Shown here in pieces: positions 7,774 to 15,500 of a stretch of 64,000 nucleotides of DNA. Location of the stretch: NCBI GenBank assembly GCA_036732025.1, contig DAINDE010000013.1, positions 1-64,000 of the forward strand, in the 5' to 3' direction. How positions within the stretch are numbered: position 1 is the stretch's first letter; every line of letters begins with the position of its first letter. The DNA comes from SSSZ01 sp036732025. Lineage in GTDB: Bacteria; Pseudomonadota; Gammaproteobacteria; Burkholderiales; Rhodocyclaceae. Both the position numbers and the translations under genes were made by a program. The notes below the pieces were generated by a model. The model saw nothing but the letters and a program-made list of their open reading frames with translations. It had not been told where the DNA came from and did not search any database.

Positions 7774-8550
7774 ATGGACATTCTCTACACCCTTTCCGGC
7801 TTTGCCGTCGGCGCCATCGTCGGCCTCACCGGCGTCGGCGGCGGCTCGCTGATGACGCCGCTGCTGGTGCTGCTGTTCGGCGTCCATCCGGCCACCGCCG
7901 TGGGTACCGACCTGCTCTACGCCGCCATCACCAAGGCCGGCGGCACCGTGGCCCACGGGCGCAAGGGCCACATCGAGTGGAAGATCACCGGACGCCTTGC
8001 TCTCGGCAGCATTCCCGCCGCCGCCATCACCATCTTCGTGCTTTCGCAATTGCCCAAGGGCAGCAACGCCATCGGCGCCGTGGTTGCCAACGGCCTCGGC
8101 TTCGCCCTGCTGCTCACCGCCTGCGCCATCCTCTTCGGCAAGCGCCTGCGGGAGTACGCTTCCACCCACGAGGAAACCAAGTTCCGCCAGTGCTGCCTCC
8201 CCGGCGTCACCGTCCTGGTGGGCGCCGTCCTCGGCGTGCTGGTCACCATTTCCTCCGTCGGCGCAGGCGCCCTGGGCGTCGCCGCCCTCTACTTCCTCTA
8301 CCCCAAACTTTCCCCGGTACGCATTGTCGGATCGGATGTGGCCCATGCGGTGCCCCTCACCCTGGTGGCCGGCCTCGGCCACTGGCTGCTGGGCGGCGTC
8401 GATTGGGCCCTGCTCGGCAGCCTGCTGCTGGGCTCCCTGCCCGGCATCTGGATCGGCACCCACGTTTCGGCCAAGGTGCCCGAGCATATTTTGCGTAAAC
8501 TGCTGGCCTCGATGCTCGTCATCATCGGCGGCAAGCTGGTTTTTGCCTGA
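7774..8550 (+). CDS. TauE/SafE-family sulfite or sulfur-compound exporter
   Basis: 258-residue polytopic membrane protein with the TauE/SafE pattern: about eight hydrophobic segments in two halves, and glycine-rich helix starts (GLTGVGGGSLMTP and TISSVGAGALG). The family moves organosulfonates, sulfite or related anions. As first gene of an operon with cysI it probably removes toxic sulfite, or could import a sulfur source. A TTG at 7762 is in frame, but the ATG at 7774 is preferred because it starts directly on the membrane-protein sequence. It ends 21 bp before cysI. Confidence 0.85.
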   Translation: MDILYTLSGFAVGAIVGLTGVGGGSLMTPLLVLLFGVHPATAVGTDLLYAAITKAGGTVAHGRKGHIEWKITGRLALGSIPAAAITIFVLSQLPKGSNAIGAVVANGLGFALLLTACAILFGKRLREYASTHEETKFRQCCLPGVTVLVGAVLGVLVTISSVGAGALGVAALYFLYPKLSPVRIVGSDVAHAVPLTLVAGLGHWLLGGVDWALLGSLLLGSLPGIWIGTHVSAKVPEHILRKLLASMLVIIGGKLVFA

Positions 8551-8571
8551 CCGTTCCCCAACGGAGTTTTC

Positions 8572-10263
8572 ATGTACCAATACGACAATATCGACCGCCA
8601 GTTCCTGCAGGAGCGCGTCGCCCAGTTCCAGGACCAGGTGCGCCGCTGGAAGTCCGGTGAGCTCACCAACGACGAGTTCCGCCCCCTGCGGCTGCAGAAC
8701 GGCCTCTACGTCCAGCGCCACGCGCCGATGTTCCGCATCGCCGTCCCCTACGGCATGCTCTCCAGCGCCCAGCTGCGCAAGCTGGCCTTCGTCGCCCGCA
8801 CCTACGACAAGGGCTACGGCCACTTCACCACCCGCCACAACATGCAGTTCAACTGGCCGAAGATCGAGGATTGCCCGGATATCCTCGCCCACCTGGCCGA
8901 GGTGGACATGCACGCCATCCAGACCTCCGGCAACGACATCCGCAATATCACGACGGACCAGTTCGCCGGGGTGGCCGCCGACGAGATCGTCGATCCCCGT
9001 CCCTACGCTGAAATCCTCCGCCAGTGGAGCACCTTCCACCCGGAATTCGCCTACCTGCCGCGCAAGTTCAAGATCGCCATTTCCGGCAGCCTTGAGGACC
9101 GCGCCCTGACCTGGTTCCACGACATTGGCCTCCACCTGCAAGTGAAGGATGGCGAGATCGGCTTCCGCGTGCTGGCCGGCGGCGGTCTGGGCCGCACCCC
9201 CATCCGCGGCGAGGTGGTGCGGGAATTCCTGCCCTGGCAGCACATCCTCACCTACTGCGAGGCCATCCTGCGGGTCTATAACCGCTTTGGCCGCCGCGAC
9301 AACCCCTTCAAGGCCCGCATCAAGATCCTGGTGCAGGCGCTGGGCATCGAGGAATTCCGCCGCCAGGTGGATGAGGAATGGGCGTTCAGGAAGGACGGCC
9401 CGGACACCCTCACCCAGGCTGAATTCGACCGCATTGCCGCCCACTTCGTGCCGCCGGCCTACGAAACCCTGCCTGCCGACGACCTCGGTTTCGCCCAGCA
9501 CAAGCAGGACGACAAGGCCTTCGCCCGCTGGGTCGAGCGCTGCGTCCATCCCCACAGGGTGGCCGGCTACGCCGCCGTTACCTTGTCGCTGAAGAAGCAC
9601 GGCCAGAACCCCGGCGACATCACCGCCGAGCAGATGGAGGCCGTCGCCGACCTGGCCGACCGCTACAGCTTCGGCGAGGCCCGCGTCTCCCACGAGCAGA
9701 ACGTGGTGCTGGGCGACGTCAGGAAGGCCGACCTCTACGCGGTCTGGCAGGCCGCCCGCGAACAGGGCCTGGTGACGCCCAACATCGGGCTTCTCACCGA
9801 CATCATCTGCTGCCCCGGCGGCGACCTCTGCGACCTGGCAAACGCCAAGTCCACCCCCATCGCCAAGGCCATCCAGGCCCGTTTCGACGACCTGGACTAC
9901 GTTTTCGACCTGGGCGAGATCGACCTCAACATCTCCGGCTGCATGAACGCCTGCGGCCACCACCACGTGGGTCACATCGGCATCCTCGGCGTGGACAAGA
10001 ACGACGCCGAGTTCTACCAAGTCACCCTGGGTGGCCGCCAGGGCAACGACGCCAAGCTGGGCAAGGTCATCGGCCCCTCCTTCTCGGCGGAGGAAATGCC
10101 CGACGTGGTCTCGAAGATCATCCAGGTCTATGTCGAGAACCGCCACGCCGACGAGTGCTTCCTCGACACCTTCGACCGCATCGGCGTCGATCCCTTCAAG
10201 AACCGCGTCTATGAAGGCCGCGCCCACGGCAAGGCCAAGGCAAACGAAAGGAAGGTGGCGTAA
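8572..10263 (+). CDS. cysI: assimilatory sulfite reductase hemoprotein
   Basis: 563-residue siroheme/4Fe-4S reductase that takes sulfite to sulfide by six electrons. The C-terminal cluster/siroheme motif is complete: C414-PGGDL-C420 and C457-MNA-C461 followed by GHHH. The two-repeat nitrite/sulfite reductase architecture and length fit CysI of betaproteobacteria. A GGAG ribosome site lies 7 bases before the ATG. No CysJ flavoprotein gene is in the window, so the electron donor is unknown. It is followed without gap by the DUF934 gene. Confidence 0.93.
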   Translation: MYQYDNIDRQFLQERVAQFQDQVRRWKSGELTNDEFRPLRLQNGLYVQRHAPMFRIAVPYGMLSSAQLRKLAFVARTYDKGYGHFTTRHNMQFNWPKIEDCPDILAHLAEVDMHAIQTSGNDIRNITTDQFAGVAADEIVDPRPYAEILRQWSTFHPEFAYLPRKFKIAISGSLEDRALTWFHDIGLHLQVKDGEIGFRVLAGGGLGRTPIRGEVVREFLPWQHILTYCEAILRVYNRFGRRDNPFKARIKILVQALGIEEFRRQVDEEWAFRKDGPDTLTQAEFDRIAAHFVPPAYETLPADDLGFAQHKQDDKAFARWVERCVHPHRVAGYAAVTLSLKKHGQNPGDITAEQMEAVADLADRYSFGEARVSHEQNVVLGDVRKADLYAVWQAAREQGLVTPNIGLLTDIICCPGGDLCDLANAKSTPIAKAIQARFDDLDYVFDLGEIDLNISGCMNACGHHHVGHIGILGVDKNDAEFYQVTLGGRQGNDAKLGKVIGPSFSAEEMPDVVSKIIQVYVENRHADECFLDTFDRIGVDPFKNRVYEGRAHGKAKANERKVA

Positions 10264-10776
10264 ATGGCCCGCCTGATCAAGAACGGCGCCGTCATCGACG
10301 ACGGCTGGACCACCCTCGCCCTGGCCGAGGGCGAAACGCCGGAAGTCGTCGCCCTGCCCGCCGGCCCCGTGCTCTTCCCGCTGCCCGTCTGGAAGGCCCG
10401 CCAGGACGAGATTCTCGCCCGTGGCGAACCGGTCGGCCTCTTCCTGCAGGACGACGACAGGGTGGAAGACGTGGCCGCCGACCTCGCCCACTTTGCCGTG
10501 GTGGCGGTCAATTTCCCCAAGTTCGTCAATGGCCGCGGCTATTCCACCGCCGCCCTGCTGCGCCAGCGCTACGCCTATAAGGGCGAAGTGCGGGCCGTCG
10601 GCGACGTGCTCCACGACCAGCTCTACTTCATGGCTCGCGTCGGCTTCGACGCCTTCGCCCTGCGCGACGACAAGAGCGCCGAATACGCCCTGGCCGCCGG
10701 TTTCAACACCTTCAGCGAACGCTACCAGGCCTCCACCGACCAGCCCCTGCCCGCCTTCCGCCGCCGCGCCGCCTGA
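10264..10776 (+). CDS. DUF934 family protein linked to sulfite reductase
   Basis: 170-residue cytoplasmic protein of the DUF934 type, typically found between cysI and cysH in betaproteobacteria and others. It begins MARLIKNGAVIDDGW, with conserved regions around FPKFVNGRGYS, RQRYAYKGEVRAVGDVL and RVGFDAF. No cofactor motif is apparent. Its biochemical role is not established to my knowledge, and its position immediately after cysI suggests an accessory to sulfite reduction, perhaps in place of a CysJ-type partner. Confidence 0.85.
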   Translation: MARLIKNGAVIDDGWTTLALAEGETPEVVALPAGPVLFPLPVWKARQDEILARGEPVGLFLQDDDRVEDVAADLAHFAVVAVNFPKFVNGRGYSTAALLRQRYAYKGEVRAVGDVLHDQLYFMARVGFDAFALRDDKSAEYALAAGFNTFSERYQASTDQPLPAFRRRAA

Positions 10777-10781
10777 ACACG

Positions 10782-11504
10782 ATGACGCCCAACATGCTCA
10801 ACCTGACGGCAGAGCTCACTGCCGCTGTCGCCACCAAGGCCGAGAAGGCCCGGGCCCTGCTCGCCACCATCGCCGCCGACTGGTCCCCCGCCGCCTTCGC
10901 CAACAGCCTGGGCGCCGAGGACATGGTGCTGACCGACCTCATCGTCAAATCGGGCCTGCCCATCGAAATTTTCAGCCTAGACACCGGCCGCCTGCCGCTG
11001 GAAACCTACGACCTCATGGCCCAGGTGCAGAAACACTACGACCTGAAGCTCATGGTCTATTTCCCGCAAAGCGAGGGCGTCGAGAATTTCGTCCGCGCCA
11101 ACGGCATCAACGCCTTCTACGACTCCGTCGAACTCAGGAAGGGCTGCTGCTACGTGCGCAAGGTGGAGCCCCTGCGCCGTGCCCTGGCCGGCAAGAAGGC
11201 CTGGATAACCGGCCTCAGAGCCCAGCAGGCCGCCACCCGCGTCGGCCTGCCGGTGCAGGAATACGACGAGGGCAACGGCCTGGAGAAATTCAACCCCCTG
11301 GCCGACTGGTCTGAAAAAGAAGTCTGGGCCTACATCAAGCAGAACGGCGTGCCCTACAACGCGCTGCACGACAAGTTCTACCCCAGCATCGGCTGCGCGC
11401 CCTGCACCCGGGCGGTGACGCCGGGCGAGGACATCCGCTCCGGCAGATGGTGGTGGGAAAACCCGGAATCCAAGGAGTGTGGCCTCCACGTCAAGGCGCA
11501 GTAA
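10782..11504 (+). CDS. cysH: assimilatory adenylylsulfate (APS) reductase
   Basis: 240-residue CysH. It reduces activated sulfate to sulfite using a thiol donor. The PP-loop-like region (SLGAEDMVLTD) and the catalytic ECGLH at the C-terminus (C233) are present. The paired cysteines C122-C123 and C205-x-x-C208 are the 4Fe-4S ligands that distinguish APS reductases from PAPS reductases, which fits the absence of an APS kinase gene or CysNC fusion in this window. It is the last gene of the exporter-cysI-DUF934-cysH unit, 5 bp after DUF934. A second in-frame ATG lies four codons in (10794). Confidence 0.93.
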   Translation: MTPNMLNLTAELTAAVATKAEKARALLATIAADWSPAAFANSLGAEDMVLTDLIVKSGLPIEIFSLDTGRLPLETYDLMAQVQKHYDLKLMVYFPQSEGVENFVRANGINAFYDSVELRKGCCYVRKVEPLRRALAGKKAWITGLRAQQAATRVGLPVQEYDEGNGLEKFNPLADWSEKEVWAYIKQNGVPYNALHDKFYPSIGCAPCTRAVTPGEDIRSGRWWWENPESKECGLHVKAQ

Positions 11505-11526
11505 TCCGCCAAGCCGCCCCCCCGCT

Positions 11527-11590
11527 CCGTTCGGGCTGAGCCTGTCGAAGCCTTTGGTGCACCGCCCTTCGACAAGCTCAGGGCGAACGG
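11527..11590 (+). repeat. 64-bp REP-like palindromic element, copy 1
   Basis: Begins CCGTTCGGGCTGAGCCTGTC and ends GACAAGCTCAGGGCGAACGG, forming an imperfect palindrome around GGTGCACC. An inverted copy with few differences lies at 18799-18862. Such extragenic palindromes form stem-loops after genes. Here it follows cysH and might also end or stabilise that transcript. Confidence 0.8.
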
Positions 11591-11793
11591 CACTATAGGT
11601 TGCCGGGAAAAAAACCCGGTCCGCCCGTAGCGCCGCAGCCCCGAGGTTTGCCTACCACCCCGGGTGAAACCCCAGCCCTGCCTGGCAACGCAATGTTTGC
11701 CGCCGCCCCTGGCCGCAAACCGGTACACTCCCGCCTTCGCGCACGCTGCGATCCTCGTCGGGCGCCCCTCCACCGCCACGAAAAGGCCCCCCG
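11591..11793. other. non-coding spacer
   Basis: About 200 bp after the REP-like element. It holds a short GGGAAAAAAACCC hairpin near 11600 but no clear gene or promoter. Confidence 0.4.
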
Positions 11794-12276
11794 ATGCACG
11801 TAAACGACATTGACGCTCTCCTTCTGCTGGCCACGGCCCTCGCCTCCAAGCGGCGGCCGGCCGCACTGGCGGACATCGTCGCCGCCGCCGATCTCCTCCA
11901 GGCCGCCATCCCGGCCGCGGCCAAAATCGCAGAATCCGTCGAACGCCTGGCCCGCCACGGCCTGCTGGTCGAGCGCGACGGCGGCCTGGCCCTGACCCCG
12001 CCGGCCCAGCAGATGGTCGCCGACCAGCCGCGCAAGACGGAGGCGGCGGAACGCCTGTTCGGCATCCGGCAACTACTGTCGGCCCACCCTGCCAAGGGCG
12101 ACCACGCCCCCGTCCTCCTCGCCGAGGAGCAACTGGCCGCCGCCATCGAGGCCCACCGGGCTGCCGCCCAGGGCGGCGCCAAGAACCTGCTGGTGCCCAA
12201 GCCCAAGCCGGAAGGCGACAAGAACCGCCCCGGCCAGCGCCAGCGCAAGCCCCTGGCCCGCCGCCGCAAGGACTAA
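11794..12276 (+). CDS. small hypothetical protein with winged-helix-like N-terminus
   Basis: 160-residue protein I do not recognise by family. The first 75 residues resemble a winged helix (SVERLARHGLLVERDGGLAL looks like recognition helix plus wing). The C-terminal 40 residues are Lys/Arg/Pro rich (KPKPEGDKNRPGQRQRKPLA) and could bind nucleic acid. No signal peptide or membrane segment is seen. It lies on the same strand as, and 58 bp before, the ABC-F gene. Confidence 0.7.
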   Translation: MHVNDIDALLLLATALASKRRPAALADIVAAADLLQAAIPAAAKIAESVERLARHGLLVERDGGLALTPPAQQMVADQPRKTEAAERLFGIRQLLSAHPAKGDHAPVLLAEEQLAAAIEAHRAAAQGGAKNLLVPKPKPEGDKNRPGQRQRKPLARRRKD

Positions 12277-12334
12277 CCCCCTCCCCTCGCTCGCGGCAGG
12301 CACCCTCTGCGCCTGCCGCCGATTCACCCCCGCC

Positions 12335-13993
12335 ATGATCACCCTCAAGAACGTCACCCTGCGCCGCGGCGCCAAGGTCCTCCTCGACAAGGCCTCCGTC
12401 ACCCTCAACCCCGGCGAGAAGGTCGGCCTGGTGGGCCGCAACGGCGCCGGCAAATCGACTCTCTTCGCCCTCTTCAACGGTACGCTCCACGAAGACGGCG
12501 GCGACTACGCCATCCCCGCCCACTGGCGGCGCGCCCAGGTGGCCCAGGACATGCCGGAGACCGAGCAGAGCGCCACCGACTTCGTCATCGAGGGCGACAC
12601 CGCCCTGGTGGCCGCCCAGCGGGAGGTGGATGCCGCCGAGGCCAGCGAGGACGGCATGCGCATGGCCGAGGCCTACATCGCGCTGCACGACGCCGGCGCC
12701 CACGACGCCGAGTCCCGCGCCCAGGCCCTCATCCTCGGCCTCGGATTCCGGGTGGATCAGCTTTACCAGCCGGTGGACAGCTTCTCCGGCGGCTGGCGGA
12801 TGCGCCTGCAACTGGCCCGGGCCCTGATGTGCCCCTCCGACCTCTTACTCCTCGACGAACCCACCAACCACCTCGACCTCGACGCCCTGGTGTGGCTCGA
12901 GGCCTGGCTCAAGCGCTACGCCGGTACCCTCATCGTCATCAGCCACGACCGGGAATTCCTCGATTCCATCACCCAGGTGACGCTGCACATCGACAACGCC
13001 AAGCTGCTGCGCTACGGCGGCAACTACAGCAAGTTCGAGGACATGCGCGCCGAACAGATGGCGCTGCAGCAGGCGGCCATGGCCCGCCAGGCCGACAAGA
13101 TCGCCCACCTGCAGTCCTTCATCAACCGTTTCAAGGCCAAGGCCAGCAAGGCCAAGCAGGCCCAGAGCCGGGTCAAGGCCCTGGAGCGCATGGAAAAGAT
13201 CGCCCCGGTGCTGGCCGACGCCGAATTCAGCTTCGAATTCCAGGAACCCCTCAACCTGCCCAACCCCATGCTGTCGATGGTCGATACCGTCATCGGCTAC
13301 CCGCCACCGGAGGAATCACCCCCCGGCACGCCACCGACGGTCATCGTCCGCGGCATCAACCGCTCGGTGATGGCCGGTCAGCGCATCGGCATCCTGGGCG
13401 CCAACGGCCAGGGCAAATCAACCCTGGTCAAGACCATCGCCCGGGCCCTGAACGCCATCAGCGGCGAAGTCACCGAGGGCAAGGGCCTCAACATCGGCTA
13501 CTTCGCCCAGCAGGAACTCGATGTCCTGCGGCCCCAGGACACGCCGCTGGAACACATGATCCGCCTGGCCAAGGAAACCATCGCCGCCGGCCGCAGCGGC
13601 AAGGTGGCTGGCCGCGAGCAGGACCTGCGCACTTTCCTCGGCACCTTCAACTTCAGCGGCGACATGGTCAAGCAGGCCGTCGGCACCATGAGCGGCGGCG
13701 AAAAGGCCCGGCTGGTGCTGTGCATGCTGGTCTGGCAGCGCCCCAACCTGCTGCTCCTCGACGAACCCACCAACCACCTCGACCTCGCCACCCGCGAGGC
13801 CCTCGGCGTGGCCCTCAACGAATTCGAAGGCACCGTCATGCTGGTCAGCCACGACCGCGCCCTGCTACGGGCCGTCTGCGACGAATTCTGGCTGGTCTCC
13901 CGCGGCGGCATCGCCCCCTTCGACGGCGATCTGGAGGACTACCAGCGCTACCTGCTGGAGGAGGCCAAGCGGGCGCGGGAGTGGGCGGCGTAG
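12335..13993 (+). CDS. ABC-F family ATP-binding protein (YheS/Uup type)
   Basis: 552-residue protein with two tandem ABC ATPase domains and no membrane segments, the ABC-F layout of ribosome-acting translation factors. Walker A motifs are GRNGAGKST (about 44-52) and GANGQGKST (about 355-363). The ABC signatures are FSGGWRMR and MSGGEKAR, and both Walker B motifs read LLLDEPTNHLDL. The charged linker rich in Lys/Ala (KAKASKAKQAQSR) between the domains is the P-site tRNA-interacting arm in known members. Length and motifs fit YheS-like proteins better than EttA. Confidence 0.9.
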   Translation: MITLKNVTLRRGAKVLLDKASVTLNPGEKVGLVGRNGAGKSTLFALFNGTLHEDGGDYAIPAHWRRAQVAQDMPETEQSATDFVIEGDTALVAAQREVDAAEASEDGMRMAEAYIALHDAGAHDAESRAQALILGLGFRVDQLYQPVDSFSGGWRMRLQLARALMCPSDLLLLDEPTNHLDLDALVWLEAWLKRYAGTLIVISHDREFLDSITQVTLHIDNAKLLRYGGNYSKFEDMRAEQMALQQAAMARQADKIAHLQSFINRFKAKASKAKQAQSRVKALERMEKIAPVLADAEFSFEFQEPLNLPNPMLSMVDTVIGYPPPEESPPGTPPTVIVRGINRSVMAGQRIGILGANGQGKSTLVKTIARALNAISGEVTEGKGLNIGYFAQQELDVLRPQDTPLEHMIRLAKETIAAGRSGKVAGREQDLRTFLGTFNFSGDMVKQAVGTMSGGEKARLVLCMLVWQRPNLLLLDEPTNHLDLATREALGVALNEFEGTVMLVSHDRALLRAVCDEFWLVSRGGIAPFDGDLEDYQRYLLEEAKRAREWAA

Positions 13994-14042
13994 CGGTGGG
14001 GTGGAGGTCAGGCGCTACCGGGAGTTTCGGTTACGGCTGTAT

Positions 14043-14086
14043 GTCAAAAGTCTACTAATTCGTATGATCATTAGTAGACTTTTGAC
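14043..14086. promoter_or_regulatory. 17-bp perfect inverted repeat upstream of the Fic gene
   Basis: GTCAAAAGTCTACTAAT (14043-14059) and its exact reverse complement (14070-14086) are separated by 10 bp. Each arm contains the TACTAAT word that recurs downstream. A dyad this long and AT-rich before a self-contained Fic-HTH gene suggests an operator. Confidence 0.7.
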
Positions 14087-14100
14087 TATCAGCAGCCATA

Positions 14101-14135
14101 TACTAATGTTTACTAATCAACTACTAAATTAGTAG
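14101..14135. promoter_or_regulatory. TACTAAT repeats and 15-bp palindrome just before the Fic start
   Basis: TACTAAT occurs at 14101-14107 and 14111-14117. CTACTAAATTAGTAG (14121-14135) is a perfect odd palindrome ending 4 bp before the ATG, where a ribosome-binding site would be. A protein bound here could block translation initiation or transcription. Confidence 0.65.
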
Positions 14136-14139
14136 ACAG

Positions 14140-15480
14140 ATGAGGAAACCTGATACCGCGCCCGATTTCCCCACTGTTGCGAAAGGCCTGTCTCCTGACG
14201 TCTTTCAGCAAGTTGCGGCAGCAATTACGCCACTCCCAGAGGGAAAATACCTACATTGGGATGATCTACGCTATCGAGAACCGCCCGCCGGCCTATCGAG
14301 ACAAACGTGGTGGGCCTCAATTTTGCTCGGCCGGGTTTCACTGCTACAAAATCTGCCCCTGCTCGACAAATGGGGGAAGCCAATTCGATTTGCCACGCCA
14401 AGTCCGGTGTTGATAGACCTGCATCACATCGACCGCGATGCAGCCGGGCAAATCAACTCAGCTGCTGGACAGCCCATTAGAGAGGATCAGGGACGTTATC
14501 TGATAAGTTCCCTTATCGAAGAGGCAATTACGTCGAGTCAACTCGAAGGAGCCTCAACAACACGTCAAGTCGCGGCATCTATGTTGAAGACCGGCCGCAA
14601 GCCTCGCGACCATAGCGAACGCATGATCTTTAACAACTATCGAGCGATGGAGCATCTTCGTTCAATCAAATCGGACGCACTCACGCCAGAGCATATTCTT
14701 GAACTGCATCGGATATTGACTGAAGAGACGCTTGACGATGCTGCGGACGCTGGCCGTTTTAGGCGTACCAATGACATCAGAGTAGTCGATCCGCGAGACG
14801 GGACAATCTTACATGAACCGCCCTGCTATTCAGAATTGCCGGCACGTCTTGAAAGGTTGTGCGAATTTGCCAACGCGGACGAGAAGACGACCCCGTTCGT
14901 ACATCCCATCCTGCGCGCCATCATCTTGCATTTTATGATTGGTTACGACCACCCATTTGCAGATGGTAACGGAAGAACGGCTCGAGCACTTTTTTACTGG
15001 TCAGTTGCACGAAGCGGCTATTGGCTACTGGAATACACATCCATAAGCCACGTTATCAGACGTGCGCCCGCAAAATACATGAAAGCCTATCTCCACACCG
15101 AAACCGATGGGAATGACACAACCTATTTCTTGCTTCATCAGCTATCGACAATAAGAAAATCGATTGCTGCACTCCACGACTACATTGATAGAAAATCTCG
15201 TGAACAAAAGGAAACCGAGAAACTGCTGTCTGCGTCGGCAAAGCTAAGAAGCCGCTTCAATCACCGCCAAATTGCACTCCTGACACATGCCCTTAGAAAT
15301 AAGGGCCAAGAGTATCGAATCGACGCGCATCAACGTTCACACAATGTGGTCTATCAAACTGCGCGAAATGACTTGATGGGTTTGTACCAATTGGGACTAT
15401 TAGAAAAGGTCCAGCAAGGCAATGCATATATCTTCTACACGCCAGAAGACCTAAGGGAGCGCCTCGCGCAACTTGCATGA
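14140..15480 (+). CDS. Fic-domain protein with C-terminal DNA-binding-like domain
   Basis: 446-residue Fic protein, predicted to transfer AMP (or another nucleotide) onto hydroxyl side chains of a target. The complete active-site motif HPFADGNGRTAR starts at H271. The N-terminal inhibitory motif SSQLEG (S132-E136-G137) fits [S/T]xxxE[G/N], so the enzyme should be self-inhibited. The C-terminal 90 residues look like a winged helix (FNHRQIALLTHAL, then AHQRSHNVVYQTARNDL), as in Fic proteins that bind their own promoter. The gene is much more AT-rich than its neighbours, has no evident Shine-Dalgarno and is preceded by nested palindromes, all suggesting horizontal acquisition and autoregulation. 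No antitoxin gene is adjacent. Confidence 0.88.
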   Translation: MRKPDTAPDFPTVAKGLSPDVFQQVAAAITPLPEGKYLHWDDLRYREPPAGLSRQTWWASILLGRVSLLQNLPLLDKWGKPIRFATPSPVLIDLHHIDRDAAGQINSAAGQPIREDQGRYLISSLIEEAITSSQLEGASTTRQVAASMLKTGRKPRDHSERMIFNNYRAMEHLRSIKSDALTPEHILELHRILTEETLDDAADAGRFRRTNDIRVVDPRDGTILHEPPCYSELPARLERLCEFANADEKTTPFVHPILRAIILHFMIGYDHPFADGNGRTARALFYWSVARSGYWLLEYTSISHVIRRAPAKYMKAYLHTETDGNDTTYFLLHQLSTIRKSIAALHDYIDRKSREQKETEKLLSASAKLRSRFNHRQIALLTHALRNKGQEYRIDAHQRSHNVVYQTARNDLMGLYQLGLLEKVQQGNAYIFYTPEDLRERLAQLA

Positions 15481-15500
15481 TTTAACGTAAGAGCCTGTCA

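Noticed and set aside
7759..10614. 951-codon minus-strand open frame opposite the sulfite exporter and cysI
   Set aside because: High-GC antisense frame with no recognisable domain, while the plus strand has clear cysI and TauE motifs.
11600..11803. Short open frame before the hypothetical winged-helix gene
   Set aside because: Pro/Arg-rich translation with no ribosome site, and it overlaps the next gene in another frame.
14140..15480. Fic gene as toxin of a two-gene toxin-antitoxin pair
   Set aside because: No antitoxin frame lies upstream or downstream. The inhibitory SSQLEG motif is inside the same protein.
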